Assembly: GCF_014651515.1 (NCBI RefSeq)
Contig: NZ_BMXA01000002.1
Coordinates: 717,501 to 781,500, forward strand
From: Arenicella chitinivorans
Lineage (GTDB): Bacteria > Pseudomonadota > Gammaproteobacteria > Arenicellales > Arenicellaceae
Direction: 5' to 3'
Length of the DNA: 64,000 nucleotides
In this document: piece after piece, positions 56,290 to 64,000 of the stretch
How the letters are laid out: each line of letters begins with the position of its first letter
How positions within the stretch are numbered: position 1 is the stretch's first letter
The notes under the pieces: model-generated
Told to the model about the DNA's origin: nothing
Databases searched by the model: none
The model's input: the letters and a program-made list of their open reading frames with translations, nothing else
Program-made: the position numbers and the translations under genes

Positions 56290-58593
56290 TTAGTCAGGAC
56301 AAATTGAGACAGAGTCGATTCCGCCTTCTACCAAGTCGCCAGCACTCGGTCCGTCGCTGGCACTGATTCTGAGTACCACATTTGAACCTGCTGGAATGGT
56401 GGCGGAGGCCGTTGCCCATTGTGCCTGAGTGCGACTGTCGCCGATGTTCACGATCGAGTTGAAGTTGCTGCCGCCATCGGTTGAGTACTCAATCCGAAAG
56501 TAGTCGCCAGAGCTGTCGTCACCGGTATCGCGCTGGCCATGGAACCAGTCGAATGACAGGGTGGATGCGTCGCTGACCGCAATCGACGGTGAGGTAGCAA
56601 TGCACACACCGCCGTCCACGTCGTTTACGCCGGCAGATGAGTTACTGGCAGTGAATAATGCAAAGCCATCCGCGCCAGCATCACCACCGACTTGTGTTAC
56701 CACGCCGCCGTTGGTGATTTGATTCGGGTTGCCGCGAATGAAGGTGCCCGTGCTGCAGGTGGCGCTTGGTGAGTTTGACCAGCCGGTCGACGCTGTGAAG
56801 TTGTCCTCATAACTACAACTTGGCGGTGGGGTATCGGTGATGTTTAGAAAGATGGCAGATACGGCGCCCCAGTTGCCAGCGGAATCGCGGCTGCGCACGT
56901 ACACAATGTGTTGCCCGTTGCTCAAACCGCTGGTGTTGATGGTGCCGGAAATGCTCTCGGTTGTTTGGTTGAAGTTACCGTCGCTTGCGCTCAATGTGAT
57001 GGCCGATGCACCGGCTTCCCATGGGGCGAGATCAATATAATACTCGGCAGCGTTAATTGCTTGTGTGCTCTCGCTGCCGTTACTGTTGTTAAACCGGGTG
57101 TCCGTGGCGGTCGCCGTGAGCACCACCGGGGTACCTGCTAGCACGCCGCCGTTAGCCGCATTATTGCTGAGTCCGAGGTTGATGCTGTCGGGACCAGAGG
57201 GCGTTAAGTACGGTGTACGCACGACCTTGGCCGCGTATATTAGCGCAGGAAGATTGTCAGGTAAGATGGTGTTCTCGTACGTGTTGCATGCCTGAAAAAA
57301 GCTCGTGCCTAGTTCGAAGGTGTAGGCAGCGACCCCAAGTTCACCATAACTCACGCTGTCACTGGTGCCATCTGTCGGGTACAAGCCGATGGATTGTTGT
57401 GGTGTGTAACCGTTAAAGAAAGCAAATTTTCGACCCAGTGTCCGCAGTGCGGAACCATTCGGTGCAGCTTGATTCACGTCGCCCCACGGCCACAGTACCA
57501 ACTCGCTGTAACTGTGAATGTCGATATGAATACCGCTGGTATCAGAGGGGGCCGCATCGTTGCGATTCGGGCCGCGGCGATCGGGCCACAAACTTCGGAT
57601 ATACCCTTCTATCGCCTGAATCTCGGGCTCTGAACCCGCTTGTGGTCCGCGGTAGGTTAATGAACACTGGTTGCCGCTGGAGCCGTTGCCATTTGTGCTG
57701 TTCCAGCTAAACGTGAAGTTGCGGTTGAGGTCTACGCCTCGGTTATTGCTGGTAGGGCTGCAAAAATTTTGATTGGTGTTTTTGCGCCAGGACAAGCCGG
57801 ACTCGGCAAATTTTCGTCCATCTGGATTGGTTTGCAGCATTAGGTGGACTTCGTGGTGATTCAGTATCCATGTGGCGTCGGCATCATTGCCGTAGCCTTC
57901 GAGTAACCAGCGTGCAAAATCCAGATTAAGTGGGGCGGTGGTGTACTCACGGGCGTGAATTGCACTGTTGGCGAACAATATCGGTTTGTCGCCGACGGTG
58001 GTTTGATTGGTTAGTTTCAACACCCAAATATCATAACCACCCAGACCGACGGTTTTTTCCCAGGAGTTGCCGACATCAATCCATTCTGCCAGCTGCGGAT
58101 ACGTGCTGACTAAGTTTTGCGCAGCTGTGAACGTGTCCTCGACTGTTTCGTAACATGGGTAGCCTGGAATCGCCTGAATCGATACATCGGTGGTCGCGCG
58201 GCCAGCATCTGGCGGATCCGATCGAAAGGATTGCAAATTTCGCATTCGTTGTTGGCTAGATTCGAGTTCCAGTGCGCGTCGTTTGATGTAGCTCGATGCA
58301 TGTTGAACTTTGAATCCGAAGTGCTCTAGCTGCTCAATATCATCAGGGTCGAGTTGCAGAACCAGAAACCCGCCTTCTGAATTGGTCTCCAGTAGCTGGC
58401 CGTGAAAGGTGATGCTTGCCTTGCGGGCTAGCGCCTGCGATGGGTAATACGCGCGATAGATATTCGTGGTGGATTTTTCCTGCTCGAGCAATTGCAGGGT
58501 CTCGGTTGTGGACAGCTCGTTGGCAGTAATCACGGGGGCGCTAAACGCCAGAACGCTCCCCAGGATTGCCGTCAGAAGAGTAGGATTCTTCAT
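56290..58593 (-). CDS. Secreted M14-family zinc carboxypeptidase
   Basis: The 767-residue protein has a signal peptide (MKNPTLLTAILGSVLAFSAP) and a propeptide-like N-terminal 140 residues. The M14 peptidase domain spans roughly residues 145-430, with the zinc motif HAREYTTAPL near 215, the arginine-rich NNRGVDLNRNF, the zinc histidine in HIDIHSYSELVLWPWGD, and the catalytic glutamate in AYTFELGTSF. A beta-rich accessory region ends in an immune-inhibitor-A-like jelly-roll part (SFDWFHGQRDTGDDSSGDYF). Start ATG 58593 has GAGG seven bases upstream and is preferred over ATG 58605. It is an extracellular peptidase of broad or unknown specificity. Confidence 0.93.
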   Translation of the reverse strand: MKNPTLLTAILGSVLAFSAPVITANELSTTETLQLLEQEKSTTNIYRAYYPSQALARKASITFHGQLLETNSEGGFLVLQLDPDDIEQLEHFGFKVQHASSYIKRRALELESSQQRMRNLQSFRSDPPDAGRATTDVSIQAIPGYPCYETVEDTFTAAQNLVSTYPQLAEWIDVGNSWEKTVGLGGYDIWVLKLTNQTTVGDKPILFANSAIHAREYTTAPLNLDFARWLLEGYGNDADATWILNHHEVHLMLQTNPDGRKFAESGLSWRKNTNQNFCSPTSNNRGVDLNRNFTFSWNSTNGNGSSGNQCSLTYRGPQAGSEPEIQAIEGYIRSLWPDRRGPNRNDAAPSDTSGIHIDIHSYSELVLWPWGDVNQAAPNGSALRTLGRKFAFFNGYTPQQSIGLYPTDGTSDSVSYGELGVAAYTFELGTSFFQACNTYENTILPDNLPALIYAAKVVRTPYLTPSGPDSINLGLSNNAANGGVLAGTPVVLTATATDTRFNNSNGSESTQAINAAEYYIDLAPWEAGASAITLSASDGNFNQTTESISGTINTSGLSNGQHIVYVRSRDSAGNWGAVSAIFLNITDTPPPSCSYEDNFTASTGWSNSPSATCSTGTFIRGNPNQITNGGVVTQVGGDAGADGFALFTASNSSAGVNDVDGGVCIATSPSIAVSDASTLSFDWFHGQRDTGDDSSGDYFRIEYSTDGGSNFNSIVNIGDSRTQAQWATASATIPAGSNVVLRISASDGPSAGDLVEGGIDSVSICPD

Positions 58594-58818
58594 TGTTGGC
58601 CTCATTTCTGTGGTTTTTATTAATGCAAACTGGGGGGATATTTGCGTTTACACTTACAAATGTAAGTCTTGTCATGATAGCGGTCGCGTTTCGTCAAGTC
58701 TATGGTTTTTGTCGGTAAGACGTCATTGCCTTATTTTGAAACGAGGGAGCAAACAATTTAAACTAGGCGACTCGGATCTTTGAACTTTCAACTCAAAACG
58801 TAAAACTAAGGACAGGAC

Positions 58819-59304
58819 ATGAAACATCACCTAACTCGAGTAGCTGTAGCGGTCTGTGTTTTCACGGCTGCGTGTAATGCGTATGCGGACTCCCAACTTG
58901 ATCGATTAGAAAGCGCCACCACGACTATTTCGGACAAGACACGCGCGTTGTTTGAAGCGCAGGCGCCTGAGTTGGCAGAGTTGCTGCCAGACCCAACTTG
59001 GGATGCGCCGATGCGTGACGCGATGTCATGTTATTTGGGAGAAATCGAGCGTATTGTTGGAAAGGAGGCCGCAGAAAAGTATTTGGATGAATACGAGGCC
59101 TTCGCGCAACGTGAATTCAATGATCTAAAGACGCTGCTCGATGCGCCCGCACCGCTTCCAGACAGGGAGATGCTGCAAGCCAACGATACCTGTGGTGTGA
59201 TTGAATTGTCGCAAAAACGCATGGAGGAGAGTGGTTACACAAAGGTATTTAGCGATCCTGACTTGATGAAAAAACTCACTGAGTTGATGGGTAAAGCCGA
59301 TTGA
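58819..59304 (+). CDS. Exported helical protein of unknown function
   Basis: The 161-residue protein has a signal peptide ending CNAYA near residue 23, and a helical acidic mature part with two cysteines (MSCYLG and DTCGVI) that might pair. AAGGACAGGAC precedes the start as ribosome binding site. No recognised family. The next small lipoprotein gene follows closely, so they may be co-transcribed. Confidence 0.7.
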   Translation: MKHHLTRVAVAVCVFTAACNAYADSQLDRLESATTTISDKTRALFEAQAPELAELLPDPTWDAPMRDAMSCYLGEIERIVGKEAAEKYLDEYEAFAQREFNDLKTLLDAPAPLPDREMLQANDTCGVIELSQKRMEESGYTKVFSDPDLMKKLTELMGKAD

Positions 59305-59342
59305 AGGAGTTAGTCACTGCCTAAGGAGTGCACCGAATTAAT

Positions 59343-59798
59343 ATGATCAGCCGGATCGTGGTTATCGTGGGGTTGATTGTCAGTGCTTCGGCCTGTGCCA
59401 ATCGCCCGCAGCCTTACCTTGCGTCAGATTGCTACTTGGGGCAGGTAAACGAAAAGAACCGATCATATTTGCAAATTTGCTTTGTTGGCGATAGGGATTC
59501 ACGAGGGCGCTTTTTATTCTACTCAGAAAGTGTTGTTGGGAGTTCCAGAAAGTCACGCGGGTTGCTTTGTAAGCAAGCTTTCACATTTGCCGACAACGAG
59601 GGCGAGCTGTTGATCACGTCACAACGTGCGGAGTGTGGCATACGGCGAGGCTATCGCGCGTCGACACGCTATGATGTTCTCAAAGGCATGAAGTTCGATG
59701 CAGATGTCGAATTTTGCCGAGTTGTTAACTCACAGAAACTGGCGTGTGGGCTACGAAGCACTGAAACATTGGATCTGTTTCACAAGGTGCAGCGTTAG
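59343..59798 (+). CDS. Small lipoprotein of unknown function
   Basis: A lipoprotein of about 151 residues, starting at ATG 59343 (MISRIVVIVGLIVSASAC), which puts the lipobox at the usual place; a GTG at 59328 is an alternative. The mature part has several cysteines (DCYLG, CFVGD, LCKQ, ECGIRRG, FCRV, LACGL) and is rich in arginine. Multiple disulfides are likely. No family recognised. Confidence 0.68.
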   Translation: MISRIVVIVGLIVSASACANRPQPYLASDCYLGQVNEKNRSYLQICFVGDRDSRGRFLFYSESVVGSSRKSRGLLCKQAFTFADNEGELLITSQRAECGIRRGYRASTRYDVLKGMKFDADVEFCRVVNSQKLACGLRSTETLDLFHKVQR

Positions 59799-59968
59799 GC
59801 TACCGGTTAGGCCGGTTGGACAGCTAGGCTCACACCGCGTTCTTTATCACCGCATGGAGTGGTATTCATGTCAGCCAGACCCGAGCCGCTGGTCAAGACG
59901 CTGCCAATCGTCATAGAAACCCGCTAGAATATCCACATATTTAACTGCGTGACTGCGTACGGATACTG

Positions 59969-61108
59969 ATGAAAGCAATGATTCTGGCGGCGGGTAAAGG
60001 TACCCGCGTTCGTCCCTTGACCAATGAAATGCCTAAGCCAATGATTCCAATCGTTGGTAAGCCGGTAATGGAATATTTGATTGAAGAGCTGGCTCGCCAT
60101 GGCTTTGATGAGATTATGATTAACGTCAGCCATTTGCCAGAGAAAATCGAAAGCTATTTCGGCCATGGTGAGCGACTTGGCGTCCAAATAGGCTATTCAT
60201 TTGAAGGCCATATTGAAGATGCTGAAATCGTCTCCGAAGCGGTCGGTTCCGCTGGCGGTATTAAGCGCATCCAAGAGTTTGGCGGTTTCTTTGATGACAC
60301 GTTCTTGGTGGTTTGCGGAGATGCCTTGATCGACCTGGATCTGACCAAGGCAGTGCGAGAGCACTGGCGTAGCGGCGCAGTGGCGAGTATTTGCACGCTG
60401 GCGGTCGAGCCGGAAGAGGTTTCTGCTTACGGTGTTGTGGTGTCGGACGAGAATGGCCAGATCACATCGTTCCAAGAGAAACCAAGTGTGGAAGAAGCGC
60501 TGTCAAACAAAGTGAATACCGGTATCTATATTTTCGAACCGGAAGTGCTCGACCTGATCCCTGCTGGCGAAACCTATGATATTGGTGGTGACCTGTTTCC
60601 TAAAATCGTTGAAGCGGGTTTGCCGTTTCACGCTATTGACCTGCCGTTTAACTGGATTGACATCGGCCGTATCAGTGACTACTGGGAAGCTAATCAAAAG
60701 ATCATGAAAGGGGAATTACGCACGATTCCGATGCCGGGCACGCAGGTTCGTCCAGGCGTCTGGGTTGGTCTAAATACCAGTATTGAGTGGGACCAATGTG
60801 AGATTCAAGGCCCGGTGTACATCGGCAGTGGTACTCGTGTTGAGCCAGGGGCCATGATCGTTGGCCCAACCTGGATCGGCCATGGTTGTCATATTCGTGA
60901 GAATGCTCGTATTTCCAAAAGTATTATTTTTGAATACACACGGATCGGTTCGGCCAGTATCGTCAAGAACTCGGTGGCGTTTGGCCGCTTTTTTGTCGAT
61001 AAAGATGGCAACAGTTTTGAAAGTGAAGACATGCACCTTGATTGGGTAACCGATTCTCGTATTCCACCCGAGGCCCTTAAATCCTCGGCGGATGGCGATG
61101 AGACATAA
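59969..61108 (+). CDS. NDP-sugar pyrophosphorylase (mannose-1-phosphate guanylyltransferase-like)
   Basis: The 379-residue protein has a nucleotidyltransferase domain starting MKAMILAAGKGTRVRPLT, with MPKPMIPIVGKPVMEYLI, the GDALIDLD metal site and NTGIYIFEPEVLDL. A left-handed beta-helix follows, with hexapeptide-like repeats (VGLNTSIEWDQCEIQGPVYIG). The type is that of GDP-mannose or glucose-1-phosphate nucleotidyltransferases; the nucleotide and sugar cannot be told. Its end overlaps the shikimate-kinase-like gene by 17 bases, so the two belong to one transcript with ispD and ispF. Confidence 0.9.
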   Translation: MKAMILAAGKGTRVRPLTNEMPKPMIPIVGKPVMEYLIEELARHGFDEIMINVSHLPEKIESYFGHGERLGVQIGYSFEGHIEDAEIVSEAVGSAGGIKRIQEFGGFFDDTFLVVCGDALIDLDLTKAVREHWRSGAVASICTLAVEPEEVSAYGVVVSDENGQITSFQEKPSVEEALSNKVNTGIYIFEPEVLDLIPAGETYDIGGDLFPKIVEAGLPFHAIDLPFNWIDIGRISDYWEANQKIMKGELRTIPMPGTQVRPGVWVGLNTSIEWDQCEIQGPVYIGSGTRVEPGAMIVGPTWIGHGCHIRENARISKSIIFEYTRIGSASIVKNSVAFGRFFVDKDGNSFESEDMHLDWVTDSRIPPEALKSSADGDET

Positions 61109-61628
61109 TGGCAATATTGTCCTGATCGGCATGCCGGGCAGCGGCAAGAGTACCTTAGGTAAACGCTTGGCAAAACGACGAGGGCTGAACTTCTTGGACA
61201 CCGATAAGCTCATCGAGGCAGATCAAAACTTGCCAATTCAGGCGATTGTCAATTTGCGTGGTGTGCGTTATCTCCGACAGGTCGAGGAGCGCGTGCTGCT
61301 TGCTTTGGATTGCACACGGACGGTGATCGCCACAGGGGGCAGTGCAGTCTACAGTAAGTCGGCGATGAGGCACCTGGGCAATGGTGGCGTGCGCGTATAT
61401 CTACGCATCAATTTGCCGACCCTGTTACGACGGGTTTCGAATGTACATAACCGCGGGTTGGCGAAACTGCCGCAACACCCTATGGCACGTTTGTATTGTG
61501 AACGTCTTCCGTTGTACGAGACGGTGGCGGATATCACGGTGGACAATAATTGGCCGCTCACTGGCGTGCGTGTCGACCAGTGTCATCGGATAATCGATGA
61601 CTACCTTAGTACGTATACGGCAGGTTAA
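61092..61628 (+). CDS. Shikimate kinase-like protein
   Basis: The 178-residue P-loop kinase has GMPGSGKSTLG near residue 13, LDTDKLIE with the shikimate-binding aspartate, a YLRQVEERVL arginine equivalent to R58 of AroK, NRG in the lid, and CERLPLYE near the C-terminus equivalent to R136. The GGG motif that binds shikimate reads ATGGSAV, with one glycine replaced by serine. It may phosphorylate shikimate or a related substrate. Overlaps the NDP-sugar gene by 17 bases and lies 2 bases before ispD. Confidence 0.8.
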   Translation: MAMRHNGNIVLIGMPGSGKSTLGKRLAKRRGLNFLDTDKLIEADQNLPIQAIVNLRGVRYLRQVEERVLLALDCTRTVIATGGSAVYSKSAMRHLGNGGVRVYLRINLPTLLRRVSNVHNRGLAKLPQHPMARLYCERLPLYETVADITVDNNWPLTGVRVDQCHRIIDDYLSTYTAG

Positions 61629-61630
61629 CG

Positions 61631-62347
61631 ATGGCTCGTTATTGGTGTGTTGTTCCAGCCGCAGGAATCGGTTCGCGGATGCAGAGTGTTGTGCCCAAAC
61701 AATATCTACGCATTAACGACCGAACAGTGATTGAACATGCATTGACACCATTTTTAATTGCCAATGACATTGATGGCGTGGTGGTCGCGGTTTCACCGGG
61801 CGATGCAACTTGGCCGCAAGTTGAGCACAGCTTAAACACCCAGGGCATGCGCAAGCTGATCACCACGCAGGGTGGTCTGACCAGAGCTCAGAGCGTATTG
61901 AATGGCCTTGCTGCCTTGCAAGCACGTGCCGCCGATGACGATTGGGTGTTGGTGCACGATGCCGCGCGCCCTTGCTTTGGCGCTCAGGATCTCCGGCACT
62001 TGATGGTGCAGGTGGCAAATCATGCCGTTGGTGGTATTGTGGCGATACGTGCCAAAGATACCTTAAAGCAGGCTGAAGAGCGGGCTGACCGAATAGCTGC
62101 CACGATCGACCGAACACAGGTGTGGCAAGCGCAGACGCCGCAGATGTTTCGCTTTGGTCTTCTATATCGGAGCCTGCAAGCTGCACTGGCGGCAAAGGTA
62201 AGTGTGACCGATGAGTCATCCGCCGTGGAATGGGCCGGATACGCACCACTATTGGTCGAAGGTGATGCGCGCAACCTCAAGGTGACCACACCTGAAGACT
62301 TAGCGCTGGCGCGATTTTGGCTGAGCAATGCTGAGGTAAACAGTTAA
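61631..62347 (+). CDS. ispD: 2-C-methyl-D-erythritol 4-phosphate cytidylyltransferase
   Basis: The 238-residue protein matches IspD, which joins CTP and methylerythritol phosphate. Recognised by [43 protein letters not shown], the [13 protein letters not shown] segment and the late TDESSAVEW and [10 protein letters not shown]. Normal length. It lies directly before ispF, the usual gammaproteobacterial order. Confidence 0.95.
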   Translation: MARYWCVVPAAGIGSRMQSVVPKQYLRINDRTVIEHALTPFLIANDIDGVVVAVSPGDATWPQVEHSLNTQGMRKLITTQGGLTRAQSVLNGLAALQARAADDDWVLVHDAARPCFGAQDLRHLMVQVANHAVGGIVAIRAKDTLKQAEERADRIAATIDRTQVWQAQTPQMFRFGLLYRSLQAALAAKVSVTDESSAVEWAGYAPLLVEGDARNLKVTTPEDLALARFWLSNAEVNS

Positions 62348-62370
62348 TTGAAGTGGATGGGACAAGTGAG

Positions 62371-62844
62371 ATGAGAATTGGGCATGGTTACGATGTTCAC
62401 CGTCTGGTGGAAGGCCGCAAATTAATTCTGGGTGGTGTGGACGTGCCACATGACTTGGGCTTACTTGGTCATTCTGATGCTGATGTTTTACTGCATGCTA
62501 TTTGTGATGCCATATTAGGGGCGTTTGGATTGGGTGATATTGGTCAGCATTTTCCAGATACCGATGCCGCCTACGCTGGTGCCGACAGTCGTGAGCTGCT
62601 GCGTCACGTGGTAACGCTGATGCATCAGCAGGGTGCGCATATTGGTAATCTCGATGCGACAATCGTCGCACAAGCGCCAAAGTTGTCGCCCTTTCTTGGT
62701 ACAATGCGCGACAACATTGCCCGTGACCTGGAAACCGATTTGAATCGTGTGAATATTAAGGCCACCACCACTGAAAAGCTGGGCTTCGCTGGGCGTCAGG
62801 AAGGGGTAGAGGCGCATGCTGTTGTGTTGTTGACGTTCAATTAA
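62371..62844 (+). CDS. ispF: 2-C-methyl-D-erythritol 2,4-cyclodiphosphate synthase
   Basis: IspF is recognised by [12 protein letters not shown], the metal-binding [28 protein letters not shown] and the [19 protein letters not shown] segment. The start at ATG 62371 gives 157 residues, the normal length; an in-frame GTG at 62353 would add six residues. It cyclises the CDP-ME 2-phosphate made from the IspD product. Confidence 0.95.
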   Translation: MRIGHGYDVHRLVEGRKLILGGVDVPHDLGLLGHSDADVLLHAICDAILGAFGLGDIGQHFPDTDAAYAGADSRELLRHVVTLMHQQGAHIGNLDATIVAQAPKLSPFLGTMRDNIARDLETDLNRVNIKATTTEKLGFAGRQEGVEAHAVVLLTFN

Positions 62845-62887
62845 TCCCGTGTTGAGCGTTCCGCTGTTGTAAATGAGTTCCTTGAAA

Positions 62888-64000
62888 ATGACAGAAATCA
62901 ATTTAGAAAATCGTAAAAATCGCAAGTTAACGCAAGAGAAAGCATTGCAGGTAAATCTGGACAACCAGATTTACGGCACTATCGTTGAGATCGGTGCCGG
63001 ACAAGAAACCGCACGCCAGTTTTTCAGTGCCGGTGCGGCGGCGGGTACCGTTGCCAAAACTATGTCGGCTTATGACATGCAGGTCAGCGATGATGTGTAT
63101 GGCAAGGCAGGGCGGTATGTTAGTCGTGAGCGCTGCGAACAAATGATGCAGCATGAGTACGATTTGCTGGTGCGGCGCTTAGATGAATCACGCGGCGCCG
63201 AAAGCAGTTTCTTCGCCTATGCTGCAACCGTGACGGCACGCAGTTACAGTCAACGCAACGAATGTCATGGCTGGATTGGTGTGCGTCGACAACTCACGCC
63301 AAACGCGGAACCGAGCGAGATTATTCTGCACGTGCGTATGCTAGACGACACCAATCGCGAGCAGTCAGAAGCGCTCGGTATTTTGGGTGTTAATCTTGTT
63401 CATGGCGCGTACTATCACGCTGATAATCCGAAGCAAATTATCGATAATTTGCAAGATGGCATGGGGCATGACAAGCGTATTGAGATTGATTTGATTCATT
63501 TCTCAGGTCCGGATTTTGCCCAAGTTGAAAACCGCTTGATGAACCTGCATTTGATCCATAGTTGGTCTTGTCGTGCGGTCATGTTTGAACCGAATGGTGA
63601 ATCGATCGTTCCGGCATCAGCATTACGGAAGAAAGATACTGTCGTCATCCGCGGATCGTTTAAGCCACCTACAAAAGTTCATATGGACATGAAAGATGTG
63701 GCCATAAAAGCGTTTGCTCAGGAGGAAGGCGTCGAAGAAGACAAGATTATTGTGGTCGCTGAGATTACCATGAATGAGCTGTCGGGGAAGGGCGAGGATG
63801 CGGACTCGGACTTCTTGGCGCGCGTGGATTTATTGAATGAGCTTGGATTTTCAGTCTTGATTTCCGACTACCTACGCTTTTTCCGTCTGCGTTCCTGGAT
63901 ACGGCGCTACACCAAAAACCGTATTGGTATTGTGCTCAGTGTGCTCGACTTCGATTATCTATTTGCCGAAGAGTACTATGAAGGGCTTGAGGGCGGTATT
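62888..64000 (+). CDS. Conserved protein of unknown function, 3' end outside the window
   Basis: An uninterrupted reading frame of 371 codons from ATG 62888 to the window edge (an in-frame ATG at 62873 is also possible). It begins MTEINLENRKNRKLTQEKAL and continues LDNQIYGTIVEIGAGQETAR, with FFAYAATVTARSYSQRNECH, ILHVRMLDDTN, GVNLVHGAYYH and SWIRRYTKNRIG. The sequence belongs to a conserved bacterial family of unknown function; as I recall, relatives have been labelled inconsistently in databases, for example as nicotinate-nucleotide adenylyltransferase, but no nucleotide-binding motif of that enzyme is seen. No signal peptide or membrane segment. Confidence 0.8.
   Translation, partial: MTEINLENRKNRKLTQEKALQVNLDNQIYGTIVEIGAGQETARQFFSAGAAAGTVAKTMSAYDMQVSDDVYGKAGRYVSRERCEQMMQHEYDLLVRRLDESRGAESSFFAYAATVTARSYSQRNECHGWIGVRRQLTPNAEPSEIILHVRMLDDTNREQSEALGILGVNLVHGAYYHADNPKQIIDNLQDGMGHDKRIEIDLIHFSGPDFAQVENRLMNLHLIHSWSCRAVMFEPNGESIVPASALRKKDTVVIRGSFKPPTKVHMDMKDVAIKAFAQEEGVEEDKIIVVAEITMNELSGKGEDADSDFLARVDLLNELGFSVLISDYLRFFRLRSWIRRYTKNRIGIVLSVLDFDYLFAEEYYEGLEGGI

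Overview
The window reads as one contiguous piece of a gammaproteobacterial chromosome of roughly 50% GC. Supporting this are the rpsP-rimM-trmD-rplS operon, adjacent ccsA-like and ffh genes, three MEP-pathway genes (ispG, ispD, ispF), a FadH-type dienoyl-CoA reductase, many lipobox lipoproteins and a TonB receptor. Genus cannot be assigned from sequence alone; a free-living marine-type heterotroph is a guess. No transposase, integrase, phage gene, CRISPR array or tRNA was recognised.

Layout. 1-1108: 3' end of a 23S rRNA gene, 5S rRNA and the rRNA terminator, followed by about 0.9 kb without a convincing gene. 2.0-10.5 kb: fadH (-), a DUF885 lipoprotein (+), a hybrid sensor kinase and NarL-type regulator pair (-), a glycine-rich protein (+) and an alpha/beta hydrolase (-). 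10.5-17.6 kb: a near-perfect 46-bp palindrome in front of a TetR regulator coupled to an N-acyl-D-amino-acid deacylase-like amidohydrolase; then a TonB receptor behind a Fur-like box; then an asparagine-synthetase-like lasso cyclase overlapping by 4 bp a 68-residue lasso-type precursor. 17.8-30.9 kb: PPi-type phosphofructokinase, ferredoxin, YdjM-like membrane protein, a divergent pair of SLC13 permeases, a lipoprotein, ispG, ccsA-like gene, ffh, a DoxX-like protein and a SulP transporter. 31.1-39.0 kb: the ribosomal protein operon with a structured leader, a YtcJ-like amidohydrolase lipoprotein coupled to nadC, and clpB behind a sigma32-like promoter. 39.1-45.9 kb: small secreted proteins, a DsrE-like protein, a peroxiredoxin, repeat-like DNA, and a tight three-gene set of secreted proteins (ricin-B lipoprotein, beta-helix protein, lipoprotein).

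46.1-55.9 kb, minus strand: six genes that look like one membrane-stress operon, in transcription order a YjfI/DUF2170 protein with a basic N-terminal extension, a PspA/IM30 protein (YjfJ type), a YqiJ/NfeD-like membrane protein, a YqiK-type flotillin, a small TerB-like helical protein and a 1775-residue AAA+ protein. It starts at a promoter with TTACATGTAA palindromes around the -35 box and an apparently leaderless start. 56.2-64.0 kb: a secreted M14 carboxypeptidase, two small exported proteins, an NDP-sugar pyrophosphorylase, a shikimate-kinase-like protein, ispD, ispF and a conserved gene cut by the window edge.

The two most interesting systems are the minimal lasso peptide pair (cyclase plus precursor, with no leader-binding or protease gene beside it) and the six-gene PspA-flotillin-AAA+ operon with its own operator-like promoter.
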